Assembly (NCBI RefSeq): GCF_000711885.1 | Contig: NZ_JONK01000007.1 | Coordinates: forward strand, 107,540-171,539 | DNA from: Chromobacterium haemolyticum DSM 19808 | GTDB taxonomy: Bacteria > Pseudomonadota > Gammaproteobacteria > Burkholderiales > Chromobacteriaceae | Length of the DNA: 64,000 bases | Reading direction: 5' to 3' | Part shown: one piece after another, positions 40,588 to 49,228 of the stretch | How positions within the stretch are numbered: the stretch's first letter is position 1 | How the letters are laid out: each line of letters begins with the position of its first letter | Position numbers and translations under genes: made by a program | Notes under the pieces: generated by a model | Told to the model about the DNA's origin: nothing | The model's database searches: none | Seen by the model: only the letters and a program-made list of their open reading frames with translations

Positions 40588-41367
40588 ATGCCCATGCTGA
40601 AACTCGCCAGCCATTCGCTGCACTACCAACTGGACGGCCCTCCGTCCGCGCCGGCATTGCTGCTGTCCAACTCCCTCGGCACCACGTTGGACATGTGGCG
40701 GCCGCAACTGGCGGCCTTGAGCCGGCGTTACCGCGTGCTGCGCTACGATACCCGGGGCCACGGCGCCAGCACAGCCAGCGCCGAGTGCGGGCTGGCAGAC
40801 CTCGCCGGCGACGCCCTGTCGCTGCTGGATGCGCTGGACATCGAACGCGCGCACTTTTGCGGCATTTCCATGGGAGGCCTCACCGGCCTGTGGCTGGGCG
40901 CTTACGCGCCGGAACGCCTGCAATGCCTGGTGGTCAGCAATAGCGCGGCCAAGATAGGTAAAAGCGAAGCCTGGCGGCAGCGCGCCACCCAAGTGCGTGC
41001 CGACGGCATGGCGGAATTGGCCTCCAGCGCGCATCTGCGTTGGTTCAGCCCCGATTTTTGCGCCAAGGCGCCGGACACCGTCGAGCAGGCGCGCGCCTGG
41101 CTTGCGGCCACCTCGCCGAGCGGCTACGCCGCCTGCTGCGAGGCGCTGGCCGACGCCGACCTGCGCGCGGACTTGCCGCGCATCGCCACGCCGACTTTGC
41201 TGATCGCCGGCCAGCATGATCCGGTCACCACCGCGGCGGAAGCCGCAGCCATGGCCGAGTGCATGCCGAACGCCCGGCTGGCGCTGCTGCCCGCCTCCCA
41301 CCTGTCCAATCTGGAAGCCCCGCTCGCCTTCGAACAGGCGGTGCTGGCTTTTCTAGACGCGCGCTGA
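40588..41367 (+). CDS. pcaD: 3-oxoadipate enol-lactonase
   Basis: This 259-residue alpha/beta hydrolase opens 3-oxoadipate enol-lactone to 3-oxoadipate. Seen: LLLSNSLGTTLDMW oxyanion loop, YDTRGHGAS, nucleophile S94 in GISMGG, acid in IAGQHDPVT, and His in LPASHLSNLE. These are the PcaD family patterns. It follows the AAHS transporter by 15 bp with AAAGGAG before the ATG. It is the point where the catechol branch (CatABC) joins the shared lower pathway. Confidence 0.93.
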   Translation: MPMLKLASHSLHYQLDGPPSAPALLLSNSLGTTLDMWRPQLAALSRRYRVLRYDTRGHGASTASAECGLADLAGDALSLLDALDIERAHFCGISMGGLTGLWLGAYAPERLQCLVVSNSAAKIGKSEAWRQRATQVRADGMAELASSAHLRWFSPDFCAKAPDTVEQARAWLAATSPSGYAACCEALADADLRADLPRIATPTLLIAGQHDPVTTAAEAAAMAECMPNARLALLPASHLSNLEAPLAFEQAVLAFLDAR

Positions 41368-41412
41368 AACGAAGCTGTCTATGAACCTGCCAAGACTGCT
41401 CTTCAGGGTGCC

Positions 41413-42003
41413 CTACGCCTTTAGCCGCAAGCCCTCCAGCAAGGTCTCCAGCGCGTCCAGCGTCTGAGCTAGCGCCTCCGGCTGCTCGGCGCCGGACACC
41501 CAGCAGGCGCCTTCCAGCAGCGCGCCGTTGATCAAGCGCGCCAGCGCTTGGGGATTGGCGTGGCGAATCAGGCCGGCGTCCATCAGCGCGCGCAAGCGCT
41601 CGGCGGTGGCGCTGACGCACTGCCGCTGACCGGCCTGAACATATGCGGCGCCCAGCGCAGCCGGCGCATCGCGCAGCAAAATGCGTTGCGCCTCCGGCTG
41701 TGTGACCGCTTGCAGGTAAGCGCGACAACGTCGCTTGAAACCCTGCCACGGGTCTGCCGCCTCGCGCTCCGCACGCGCGAGGCCGGCCTCGATCTCGGCG
41801 TCCAACACCTGGGCCACCGCCAACAGCAAGCCTTTTTTGTCTCCAAAGTGGTGGTAGAGCGCGCCACGGGTCACGCCGGCGGCGGCGGTCAACTCGTCCA
41901 TCACCGTCGCGGCGTAGCCATCGGCGCCAAAACTGCGGCGCGCAGACTGCAGCAGCCGGTTCCGGGTTTCCTCCATGGTTTCGCTGCGCGTTTTGCCTGC
42001 CAT
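41413..42003 (-). CDS. TetR-family repressor
   Basis: The 196-residue protein shows a TetR/AcrR N-terminal helix-turn-helix (AAGVTRGALYHHFGDKKGLLLAV, about residues 41-63) and a helical ligand-binding domain. It is divergent from an MFS transporter and two palindromes fill the gap, so I infer that it represses that gene and itself. It is convergent with pcaD. No link to aromatic catabolism is shown. Confidence 0.88.
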   Translation of the reverse strand: MAGKTRSETMEETRNRLLQSARRSFGADGYAATVMDELTAAAGVTRGALYHHFGDKKGLLLAVAQVLDAEIEAGLARAEREAADPWQGFKRRCRAYLQAVTQPEAQRILLRDAPAALGAAYVQAGQRQCVSATAERLRALMDAGLIRHANPQALARLINGALLEGACWVSGAEQPEALAQTLDALETLLEGLRLKA

Positions 42004-42041
42004 CGTGTTCTCCTATTTCCGCCTGGGTCGTCACACCGCAT

Positions 42042-42087
42042 TTGACATACGGAATGTATGTCGATTAGTTTAACATACGTCGCGTAT
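42042..42087. promoter_or_regulatory. divergent promoter with two TetR operator palindromes
   Basis: TTGACA at 42042-42047 is a consensus -35 element for the MFS gene. It overlaps the palindrome ACATAC-GGAAT-GTATGT (42045-42061); a second palindrome ATACG-TCG-CGTAT is at 42075-42087. Their centres are about 28 bp apart. This fits a TetR dimer pair blocking the promoter. Confidence 0.7.
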
Positions 42088-42138
42088 ATTAAAACAGCGA
42101 ACGAGCTGTATTCACATCGCCCGTCACAAGGAAACCCG

Positions 42139-43338
42139 ATGGCCAACCCCTACCTTAGCCTGTTCTCCCATCCCGGCAGCCTGGCTTTCTCAGCCGCCGC
42201 CTGGGTGGCGCGGATGCCGATTTCCATGACGGGTATCGGCATCATCACCATGTTGTCGCAAACCTCCGGTTCCTATTGGCTGGCCGGCGCCGTCGCCGCT
42301 ACCTTCACTTTTTCAATGGCGCTGCTGGCACCTCAGGTCTCTAGATTGGTGGACCGCTACGGCCAGCGACGGGTGCTGCCGGCGGCCACCGCGCTCAGCG
42401 TGACGGCCATGCTGGGCTTGTTGTTCTGCAGTTGGGCGCAATGGCCGGTGTGGACCTTGTTTGTTTCCGCCGCCCTCGCCGGCTGCATGCCCAGCATGTC
42501 GGCGATGGCTCGCGCGCGCTGGACCGAGATCTATCGCGGCTCGCCGCAACTGCACACCGCGTTTTCGCTGGAATCGGTATTGGATGAGGTTTGTTTCATC
42601 GTCGGCCCGCCCATCGCCGTCGGTCTGAGTGTGGCCGCGTTTCCACAGGCCGGGCCCTTGCTGGCCGCTGTGCTGCTGGCAGGCGGCGTCGCCGCCTTCT
42701 GCGCGCAAGCCGGCACCGAACCGCCGGTGCATCCAGAGGCGGGGGAGCGCCACGGCTCGGTCGCTTCCTTGGCCGGCATGCAGGTGCTGATCCTGGCCCT
42801 TGTGGCGCTGGGCGCCATCGCCGGGGCCGTGGACGTGATCAGCGTCGCTTTTGCCCAGCAGCAAGGGCAACCGGCGGCGGCCAGCATCGTCTTATCGGTG
42901 TACGCGATCGGCTCCTGCCTGGCCGGCCTGTTGTTTGGCGCGCGCAAGCTCAACATGCCGCTGCCGCGGCTCTTCGTTCGGGCCGCCGCCGCTACCGCCT
43001 TGGCCACCCTGCCTTTGCTGCTGGTCTCCAATCTTTGGTTGCTGACCGCCGGCGTTTTGCTGGCAGGCGTGTTTTTCGCTCCCACCATGATCGTGGCGAT
43101 GGGTTTGGTGGAAGAGATGGTCTCGCCGACGCAACTGACCGAGGGCCTGACCTGGCTGATCACTGGTCTCGCCAGCGGCGTGGCGCTGGGCGCGGCGGTG
43201 ACGGGTTGGGTAGTGGATCATGCAGGCGTGCGCGCCGGCTTCGGCGTGACTCTGGCCGCCGGCGTGCTGATGGCGTTGATTGCGCTGGTCGGACAGAAGC
43301 GGATAGCCTCTCACTATTTGCAAGAGCAAGCAGCCTAG
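42139..43338 (+). CDS. MFS transporter, TetR-controlled
   Basis: This 399-residue protein has twelve predicted helices, and loop 2-3 carries the MFS-like RLVDRYGQRRVLPAA motif. It resembles small drug-efflux or sugar-efflux type MFS proteins; no substrate can be named. I begin at ATG 42139, where AAGGAA is well placed, because the longer frame starting at 42058 would translate the operator region. Regulated by the divergent TetR gene, by inference. Confidence 0.83.
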   Translation: MANPYLSLFSHPGSLAFSAAAWVARMPISMTGIGIITMLSQTSGSYWLAGAVAATFTFSMALLAPQVSRLVDRYGQRRVLPAATALSVTAMLGLLFCSWAQWPVWTLFVSAALAGCMPSMSAMARARWTEIYRGSPQLHTAFSLESVLDEVCFIVGPPIAVGLSVAAFPQAGPLLAAVLLAGGVAAFCAQAGTEPPVHPEAGERHGSVASLAGMQVLILALVALGAIAGAVDVISVAFAQQQGQPAAASIVLSVYAIGSCLAGLLFGARKLNMPLPRLFVRAAAATALATLPLLLVSNLWLLTAGVLLAGVFFAPTMIVAMGLVEEMVSPTQLTEGLTWLITGLASGVALGAAVTGWVVDHAGVRAGFGVTLAAGVLMALIALVGQKRIASHYLQEQAA

Positions 43339-43366
43339 CCGGCTAGCATCCAACGGCAAGGACGCG

Positions 43367-44062
43367 TCAGTCCGCCGCTGCGGCGATGGCGGCCTGCGCC
43401 GATGGAGTTTGGCGACCGACGATGGCCGGCGCCCGCCGGATCAGAGCCTCATCTTCCAGCGCCGTAACCATGAAGAGGGCGAAGTCTGTTCGGCGCGTGA
43501 GATTGCTGTTCAACACGGCATCGCCAACATGTTCGCTCCACAAAGGCAGGCCCTGGCTGACACCCTCTTCCAGATTGCTGCCGCGCACCACGGTCCACTG
43601 GGTGTCACTGGCGAAGATCAAGTTGCAAGCCCGAACCTGATCCTCGATTTCGCCGACGCGAAACAAGCGTAGCAGCCAGCCGCCTATCGACACCGCCAAC
43701 CTAAGGGACAATGGGTAGACATCCTGGCCGTCGCGGCTGATGTGCCAGCCGCAGGAAAATACCAGCCGCGCGCCGACCGGGGCGAAATCCAGCACAGCCC
43801 GAGCGGTGCCCGACGAGTAATGCTTCATACCCCAAGGCACCAGCACGGTTAATACACCATCGCAGCCGGCCACGGCCCGTTGTATGAGCTGACGATCGTC
43901 GCTGGCGCCGGGCATGATCGTGATGCGGTCCTTGAAGCGCTCCAGCTTGGGTGCGCTGACCGCGCGGCAAACCGCGACCACCTCGTAACCCCGGTCCAGC
44001 GCATGCTGAACCATGTATTGGCCCAGTTTGCCGGACGCGCCTATGATGCATATTTTCTTCAT
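43367..44062 (-). CDS. NAD(P)-binding SDR-like protein (NmrA/atypical SDR)
   Basis: This 231-residue protein has a Rossmann fold with the nucleotide motif IIGASGKLGQYMV near the start, followed by a basic residue pattern typical of NADP-binding atypical SDRs. No Tyr-x-x-x-Lys catalytic pair of classical SDRs is visible; it resembles NAD(P)H-binding proteins used as redox sensors or reductases. The ATG at 44062 is preceded by GGGGGAG and aligns with the family start. Single gene between the MFS gene and the LysR gene; function unknown. Confidence 0.8.
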   Translation of the reverse strand: MKKICIIGASGKLGQYMVQHALDRGYEVVAVCRAVSAPKLERFKDRITIMPGASDDRQLIQRAVAGCDGVLTVLVPWGMKHYSSGTARAVLDFAPVGARLVFSCGWHISRDGQDVYPLSLRLAVSIGGWLLRLFRVGEIEDQVRACNLIFASDTQWTVVRGSNLEEGVSQGLPLWSEHVGDAVLNSNLTRRTDFALFMVTALEDEALIRRAPAIVGRQTPSAQAAIAAAAD

Positions 44063-44192
44063 GGCTCCCCCTGTCATTGAATTGAAAAACCTCGCCGCGC
44101 GAACGCTTATTGCGGACTGCTCACCGTCACGGAACGAAAAACACACTCTCCCTCTCGCCCTGCAAATGAATGTCGAAACAGTAGCCCACCCT

Positions 44193-45095
44193 CTATTTCT
44201 CCAGAGCCTCCTCGCGCGGCAACAGCTCGCTCAGCAAGCGCCGGATCAGGGCCAGTTCTTCTGAACTGTCTCCGCGCCGCGCGCTCATGATTAGCGGCGA
44301 CGCCAGGCCCTCGTCCTTTAGCGGCCGGTAAACCACATCGTCTCGGCGTAGCCGCAACACGCTCGCCGGCACCACGCACACGCCCATGCCGGCGGCCACC
44401 AGGCCCAGTGCGGTTTGAAGTTCGCGCACCTCCAGCGTGTAAGCCGGCTCCAGCGCGCGCTCGCGGAAGGCGGCCAATACTTGATCGGCGTAACTGGGGC
44501 GAGGCTGGCGCGGGTAGATCAGCACCGTTTCCTCCGCCGCGTCGCGCAGGTGCAACGGGGCCTCCAGCCTTGCCAGCGGATGCTCCAGCGGCAGCGCCAG
44601 CCACAGGGCTTCCTCGGCCAGCACCTCACGCTCCACCGCCGGGTCGTCAAACAATAGCCGGCCGAAGCCGACGTCGATGCGCCCGGCTTTCAAGGCCTCC
44701 ACCTGCTCCAACGAAGTCATTTCCAGCAAGGACAGCTCAATGTCGGCATGGATGGCGCGAAAACGGCGTATCACCTCCGGCAGCGGCCGGTACAGAGTGG
44801 AGCCGACATAACCTATCACCAGCTGGCGGCGCGCCAGCGCGATCTTGCGCGTCATCGCGCGCATGCCCTGGGCCTGGGCCAGCAGATTGCGCGCCTGGGC
44901 GTAGAAGAAGCGGCCGGCCTCGGTCAGCTGCAGCGGCCGCGCGCCGCGGTCCAGCAGCAACAGGCCCAGTTCCTCCTCCAGTTGCTGGATCTGTCGGCTT
45001 AGCGGCGGCTGGGCGATGTGCAGTCTTTCCGCCGCGCGGGTGAAGTTGAGTTCCTCGGCGACGGCGACGAAGTAGCGCAAATGGCGCAATTCCAT
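44193..45095 (-). CDS. LysR-type regulator of the catechol branch (CatM/BenM/CatR type)
   Basis: This 300-residue LysR protein starts MELRHLRYFVAVAEELNFTRAAERLHIAQPPLSRQI, the near-invariant head of CatM, BenM and CatR. It continues with GYVGSTLYRPLPEVIRRFR and the effector lobes. It is divergent from catB. An ATAC-N7-GTAT site lies right before its own start and upstream of catB. In known systems the inducer is cis,cis-muconate (CatM/CatR) or muconate plus benzoate (BenM). With anthranilate genes here, muconate is the more likely inducer. Confidence 0.88.
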   Translation of the reverse strand: MELRHLRYFVAVAEELNFTRAAERLHIAQPPLSRQIQQLEEELGLLLLDRGARPLQLTEAGRFFYAQARNLLAQAQGMRAMTRKIALARRQLVIGYVGSTLYRPLPEVIRRFRAIHADIELSLLEMTSLEQVEALKAGRIDVGFGRLLFDDPAVEREVLAEEALWLALPLEHPLARLEAPLHLRDAAEETVLIYPRQPRPSYADQVLAAFRERALEPAYTLEVRELQTALGLVAAGMGVCVVPASVLRLRRDDVVYRPLKDEGLASPLIMSARRGDSSEELALIRRLLSELLPREEALEK

Positions 45096-45098
45096 TCA

Positions 45099-45113
45099 AT
45101 ACCTCACAGGTAT
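45099..45113. promoter_or_regulatory. CatM/BenM-type site ATAC-N7-GTAT
   Basis: ATAC CTCACAG GTAT matches the consensus recognised by CatM and BenM exactly. It lies four bases before the LysR start codon and 76 bases upstream of catB, fitting both autorepression and activation of catB. A further ATAC half at 45192 near the catB start may be an accessory half-site. Confidence 0.75.
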
Positions 45114-45188
45114 GAAAGCAGACGAAAACGGTGTTGGACCCGCGGCTCTACAGGCTTGCATGATATCCGAAACCACGGGAGCGCAATC

Positions 45189-46340
45189 TTGATACCTGAT
45201 ACCGCGATAGACACGGTGGAGACCATCTTGGTCGATCTGCCCACCATCCGCCCGCACCAGCTGTCGGTGGCCACCATGCGCAGCCAGACGCTGGCTCTGG
45301 TGCGCATCCGCTGCCGCGATGGGCGGGAAGGCTGGGGCGAAGCCACCACCATAGGCGGGCTGCAATACGGAGAGGAAAGCCCGGAAAGCGTCAAAACCAA
45401 TATCGACCGCCACCTTGCGCCGCTGCTGCTGGGCGAAGACGCTCGCGGCGTGGGCCGACTGCTGGTCAAGCTGCGTCGCGGCGCCCGCGGCAACCGTTTC
45501 GCAAAATGCGCGCTGGAAACCGCCTTGCTGGATATCCAGGCGCAAAGATTGGGTGTGCCGATGAGCGACTTGCTGGGCGGCCGGGTGCGAGACAGCCTGC
45601 CAGTGGCCTGGACCCTGGCCAGCGGCGACACCGGCCGCGACATCGCAGAGGCCGAGGACATGCTGGAACGGCGCCGCCATCGCGTGTTCAAGCTGAAGAT
45701 AGGCCTGCGCGCGCCGGAAGACGACGTGGCCCATGTGCTGGCCATCTGCCGCGCGCTGGACGGCCGCGCCAGCGTGCGCGTCGACGTCAATCAGGCCTGG
45801 AGCGAGATGCAGGCCGAGCGCGCCATCGCCCGGCTGCAGGACGGCGGCGTGGAACTGATCGAACAGCCTGTGCCGCGCGAACACCCCGCCGCGCTGGCGC
45901 GGCTGGCGCGGCGTTTCGAGGTGCCCATCATGGCGGACGAATCCCTGCACGGCCCGGCGGACGCCAACCAGTTGGCGCGCCTGGACGCCGCCGACGTGTT
46001 CGCGGTGAAAATCGCTCAGTCCGGCGGCTTGTTCGCCGCGCGGCAGGTGGCCGAGATCGCCGCCGTCAATGGTCTGGGCCTTTACGGCGGTACCATGCTG
46101 GAGGGCGGCATCGGCACCATCGCCTCGGCCCAGTTGTTCGCCACTTTCGAAAAGCTGGACTGGGGCAGCGAACTGTTCGGCCCGCTGTTGCTGACCGAGG
46201 AGCTGCTGACCGAGCCTCTTTGCTACCGGGATTTCGAACTGCACCTGCCTTCCGGCTCCGGACTGGGCGTACGACCGGACCCGGACAAGCTGGCGATCTT
46301 GCGCCGCGACCGGACCGCGCCGCGGCTGCATGCGGTCTGA
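45189..46340 (+). CDS. catB: muconate cycloisomerase CatB
   Basis: This 383-residue enolase-superfamily enzyme turns cis,cis-muconate into muconolactone. The catalytic set is complete: K168 and K170 in FKLKIG, metal ligands D199, E225 and D250 (VDVNQAW, IEQPVP, MADESLHG) and K274 in VKIAQSGG. The spacing is the same as in the Pseudomonas enzyme with an offset of one. I use a TTG start at 45189 behind GGGAG, because the encoded MIPDTAIDTVETILVDLPTIRPHQ head aligns with the family, whereas the longer frame upstream would run into the LysR gene. First gene of the catBCA unit. Confidence 0.93.
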   Translation: MIPDTAIDTVETILVDLPTIRPHQLSVATMRSQTLALVRIRCRDGREGWGEATTIGGLQYGEESPESVKTNIDRHLAPLLLGEDARGVGRLLVKLRRGARGNRFAKCALETALLDIQAQRLGVPMSDLLGGRVRDSLPVAWTLASGDTGRDIAEAEDMLERRRHRVFKLKIGLRAPEDDVAHVLAICRALDGRASVRVDVNQAWSEMQAERAIARLQDGGVELIEQPVPREHPAALARLARRFEVPIMADESLHGPADANQLARLDAADVFAVKIAQSGGLFAARQVAEIAAVNGLGLYGGTMLEGGIGTIASAQLFATFEKLDWGSELFGPLLLTEELLTEPLCYRDFELHLPSGSGLGVRPDPDKLAILRRDRTAPRLHAV

Positions 46341-46375
46341 ACCCGACAAGCCTCTGAAAAGCCAAGGAGACCTTC

Positions 46376-46666
46376 ATGCTGTTTCATGTGGAAATGCAAG
46401 TTAACCTGCCCCACGACCTGGACCCGGAACGGGCCGCGGCCTTGAAACTGGACGAGCGCGAACGCGCCCAGGCTCTGCAGCGCAGCGGCCAGTGGCGCCA
46501 TCTGTGGAGGCTTAGCGGCCAGTACGCCAACATCAGCGTATTCGATGTCGCAGACGCAGAGGAGCTGCATCAATTGCTGTCCAGCTTGCCGCTGTTCCCC
46601 TTCATGCGCATTGAGGTTCGGCCCATGAACCGGCATCCGTCGAGCATCCACGCCGACGACCGCTAG
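46376..46666 (+). CDS. catC: muconolactone delta-isomerase CatC
   Basis: This 96-residue protein has the CatC pattern LFHVEMQVNLPHDLD, residues RAAALKLDERERAQALQRSG, WRHLWRLSGQYANISVFDV and LFPFMRIEVRPMNRHPS. It isomerises muconolactone to 3-oxoadipate enol-lactone, the substrate of PcaD. AAGGAG lies eight bases before the ATG; it is 35 bp behind catB. Confidence 0.95.
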   Translation: MLFHVEMQVNLPHDLDPERAAALKLDERERAQALQRSGQWRHLWRLSGQYANISVFDVADAEELHQLLSSLPLFPFMRIEVRPMNRHPSSIHADDR

Positions 46667-46739
46667 GCACCCGCCCAGTTGGTCCACCACGGCGGAATCA
46701 AAACACAACATCCCCGCCCGTCAACAAAGGAGAAACACC

Positions 46740-47651
46740 ATGGAACGCGCCGAAATCGACGCCTTGCTGCAACGCTTCGACCAACCCGCCACCGAGCAGG
46801 CCAACCCGCGCACCCGCGCCATCGTCAATCGCTTAATGCGCGACCTGTGCTACGCGATCGAGGACTTCGACATCCAGCCGTCGGAGTTCTGGAGCGCGGT
46901 GGGTCTGCTGGCCGACGCCGGCCGCAGCGGAGAACTGGGTTTGATCGTGCCCGGGCTCGGGCTGGAACATTTCCTGGACCTGCGCGCCGACGAGGCGGAG
47001 CGCAAGGCCGGCCTGCTCGGCGGCACGCCGCGCACCATAGAAGGCCCGCTCTACGTGGCCGGCGCGCCCTTGTGCGAATGCGAAGCGCGGCTGGACGATG
47101 GCACGGACGACGGCGAGCCCTTGTTCATGCGCGGCCAGGTGCTGGACAGCGCCGGCCAACCAGTGCCGCATGCTCTGGTGGAAGTGTGGCACGCCAACAG
47201 CCTGGGCAATTACTCCTATTTCGACCAGACCCAGAGCGCTTTCAACCTGCGCCGCAGCATCCGCACCGACGACCAGGGGCGCTACCGCTTCCGCAGCATC
47301 ATGCCCTGTGGCTACAGCGTGCCGCCGGACGGCCCCACCGACCGCCTGCTGCGGCAGCTGGGCCGCCACGGCCACCGCCCGGCTCACGTGCATTTCTTCG
47401 TTTCCGCACCGGGCTTTCGCAAACTGACCACCCAGATCAACATCCAGGACGATCCGTATCTGTGGGATGACTTCGCCTTTGGCTCGCGGGAAGGGCTTGT
47501 GCCTGACATTCAACGCGTCAGCGCGCCGGAGGAACTGCGTCAGAGCGGCGTCGGCAAGCCTTTCGCCCGCATCGAGTTCAACTTCACCCTGCACCGCGAA
47601 GCGGCGCCGGTCCCCTCCTCCGAGGTAAGCCGCGCCCGCGCCCAAGTCTAA
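46740..47651 (+). CDS. catA: catechol 1,2-dioxygenase CatA
   Basis: This 303-residue intradiol dioxygenase has the four non-haem Fe(III) ligands Y158 (GNYSYFD), Y192 (PCGYSVP), H216 and H218 (RPAHVHFF). The N-terminal helical linker domain (residues 1-100) of the catechol subgroup is present, not the protocatechuate type. It cleaves catechol to cis,cis-muconate. AAAGGAG lies before the ATG. It is the last gene of catBCA and is separated from antA by a dispersed repeat. Confidence 0.95.
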   Translation: MERAEIDALLQRFDQPATEQANPRTRAIVNRLMRDLCYAIEDFDIQPSEFWSAVGLLADAGRSGELGLIVPGLGLEHFLDLRADEAERKAGLLGGTPRTIEGPLYVAGAPLCECEARLDDGTDDGEPLFMRGQVLDSAGQPVPHALVEVWHANSLGNYSYFDQTQSAFNLRRSIRTDDQGRYRFRSIMPCGYSVPPDGPTDRLLRQLGRHGHRPAHVHFFVSAPGFRKLTTQINIQDDPYLWDDFAFGSREGLVPDIQRVSAPEELRQSGVGKPFARIEFNFTLHREAAPVPSSEVSRARAQV

Positions 47652-47703
47652 CGCCGATTGAAACCGCGGCTCGCCGCTCCGCGCGGCGGGCCAGCCGGAA
47701 CGC

Positions 47704-47820
47704 AGAACCTGTTCAAAGTCTCGCGAGCCAAGGCGAAACAAGCGAAAACGGCTGAGAAAGTGGAATGCGCGGGTGGTTAATGCCACACCGCCGACGCGGA
47801 GCAGACGTTGAACGGGTTCT
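47704..47820. repeat. dispersed AACCTGTT/AACAGGTT element (copy 4, best preserved)
   Basis: This element of 117 bp is bounded by the imperfect terminal inverted repeats AGAACCTGTTCAA (47704-47716) and TTGAACGGGTTCT (47808-47820), which differ at one position. The core has GCGAAAACGGCTGAGAAAG, then TGGAATG. It fills the catA-antA gap, ending 17 bp before the antA start, so it may influence antA translation or termination. Confidence 0.75.
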
Positions 47821-47837
47821 CAGATAAGGACATTACG

Positions 47838-49226
47838 ATGAGCACAACCTTCCGCACCACGGAGCAATGGCGCAGCTTCGTCAGCGGCTGCCTGGACTTT
47901 CGCCCGGACGACGGCGTCTACCGCATCGCCCGCGACATGTTCACCGACGCGCAGCTGTTCGATCTGGAGATGGAGCTGATCTTCGAGAAAGTCTGGATTT
48001 ACGCCTGTCATGAAAGCGAAATCGCCGCACCCAACGATTTCATCACCGTGCAGGCCGGCCGTCAGCCGCTGATCGTCAGCCGAGACGGCAACGGCGGGCT
48101 GCACGCGCTGATCAACGCCTGCCAGCACCGTGGCGCCACCCTGGTGCGTCAGTGCAAGGGCAATCAATCCACCTTCACCTGCCCGTTCCACGCCTGGTGC
48201 TACAAGAACGACGGCCGTCTGCTCAAGGTCAAGGCCCCGGGCGAATATCCGGCGGACTTCGACAAGGCCGCCCGGTCGCTCAAACAGGCGCGGGTTGCCA
48301 GCTACAAGGGCTTCGTCTTCGTCAGCCTGGACCCGGACGGCGCGGACTCGCTGGAAGATTATCTGGGCGACGCCAAGGTCTTTTTCGACATGATGGTGGC
48401 GCAGTCTCCCAACGGCGAGCTGGAAGTGCTGCCCGGCAAATCCAGTTATACCTACGATGGCAACTGGAAGCTGCAAAACGAAAACGGCCTGGACGGTTAT
48501 CACGTCAGCACTGTGCACTACAACTACGTGGCCACTGTGCAGCACCGCCAGGAGGTCTGCCGCCAGCAAGGCGAGGCGCAGGCCGCCACGCTGGACTACA
48601 GCAAGCTGGGCGCCGGCGACGCCGCCACCGACGACGGCTGGTTCTCCTTCCCCAACGGCCACAGCGTGCTATTCAGCGACATGCCCAACCCGGCGGTGCG
48701 GCCCGGCTACGCCGGCATCATGCCGCGCCTGGTGGCCGAGCACGGTCAGGCCAAGGCGGAATGGATGATGCACCGGCTGCGCAACCTCAATATCTATCCC
48801 AGCTTGTTCTTCATGGACCAGATCAGCTCCCAGCTGCGCATCATCCGCCCGCTGGCTTGGAACAAGACTCTGGTGCAAAGCCAGTGTCTGGGCGTCAAGG
48901 GCGAATCCGCCGCCGACCGCGAGAACCGCATCCGTCAGTTCGAGGACTTTTTCAATGTGTCCGGCATGGGCACGCCGGATGATCTGACCGAGTTCCGCGA
49001 AGCGCAACGCGGCTTCCAGGCGCGGCTGGAACGCTGGAGCGACATCTCGCGCGGCCACCCGCGCTGGCAAACCGGCGCCACGCCCAATAGCGAAACCCTG
49101 GGCATCGCCCCCTGCCTGACCGGGACGGAAATCACCCATGAAGGCCTGTACGTCAACCAGCACAGCGCCTGGCGGCAGTTCCTGCTGCAAGGGCTGGCGC
49201 GGCGCGCCGCCGCCGAGGGAGCCTAG
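47838..49226 (+). CDS. antA: anthranilate 1,2-dioxygenase large subunit AntA
   Basis: This 462-residue Rieske oxygenase alpha subunit has the Rieske cluster at C95-x-H97 and C115-x2-H118 (CQHRG, CPFHAWCY) and the mononuclear iron site with D219, H222 and H227 (GLDGYHVSTVH). Head and tail (CLDFRPDDGVYRIARDMFT; ITHEGLYVNQHSAW) agree with AntA and not BenA, so the product of the deaminating, decarboxylating reaction is catechol from anthranilate. AAGGAC is placed eight bases before ATG 47838, just after the repeat. The stop is two bases before antB. Confidence 0.9.
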   Translation: MSTTFRTTEQWRSFVSGCLDFRPDDGVYRIARDMFTDAQLFDLEMELIFEKVWIYACHESEIAAPNDFITVQAGRQPLIVSRDGNGGLHALINACQHRGATLVRQCKGNQSTFTCPFHAWCYKNDGRLLKVKAPGEYPADFDKAARSLKQARVASYKGFVFVSLDPDGADSLEDYLGDAKVFFDMMVAQSPNGELEVLPGKSSYTYDGNWKLQNENGLDGYHVSTVHYNYVATVQHRQEVCRQQGEAQAATLDYSKLGAGDAATDDGWFSFPNGHSVLFSDMPNPAVRPGYAGIMPRLVAEHGQAKAEWMMHRLRNLNIYPSLFFMDQISSQLRIIRPLAWNKTLVQSQCLGVKGESAADRENRIRQFEDFFNVSGMGTPDDLTEFREAQRGFQARLERWSDISRGHPRWQTGATPNSETLGIAPCLTGTEITHEGLYVNQHSAWRQFLLQGLARRAAAEGA

Positions 49227-49228
49227 CG

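Noticed and set aside
45018..45188. Longer CatB starting inside the LysR gene
   Set aside because: The extra residues are antisense to the LysR coding sequence and absent from the CatB family; a TTG with ribosome site fits the family N-terminus.
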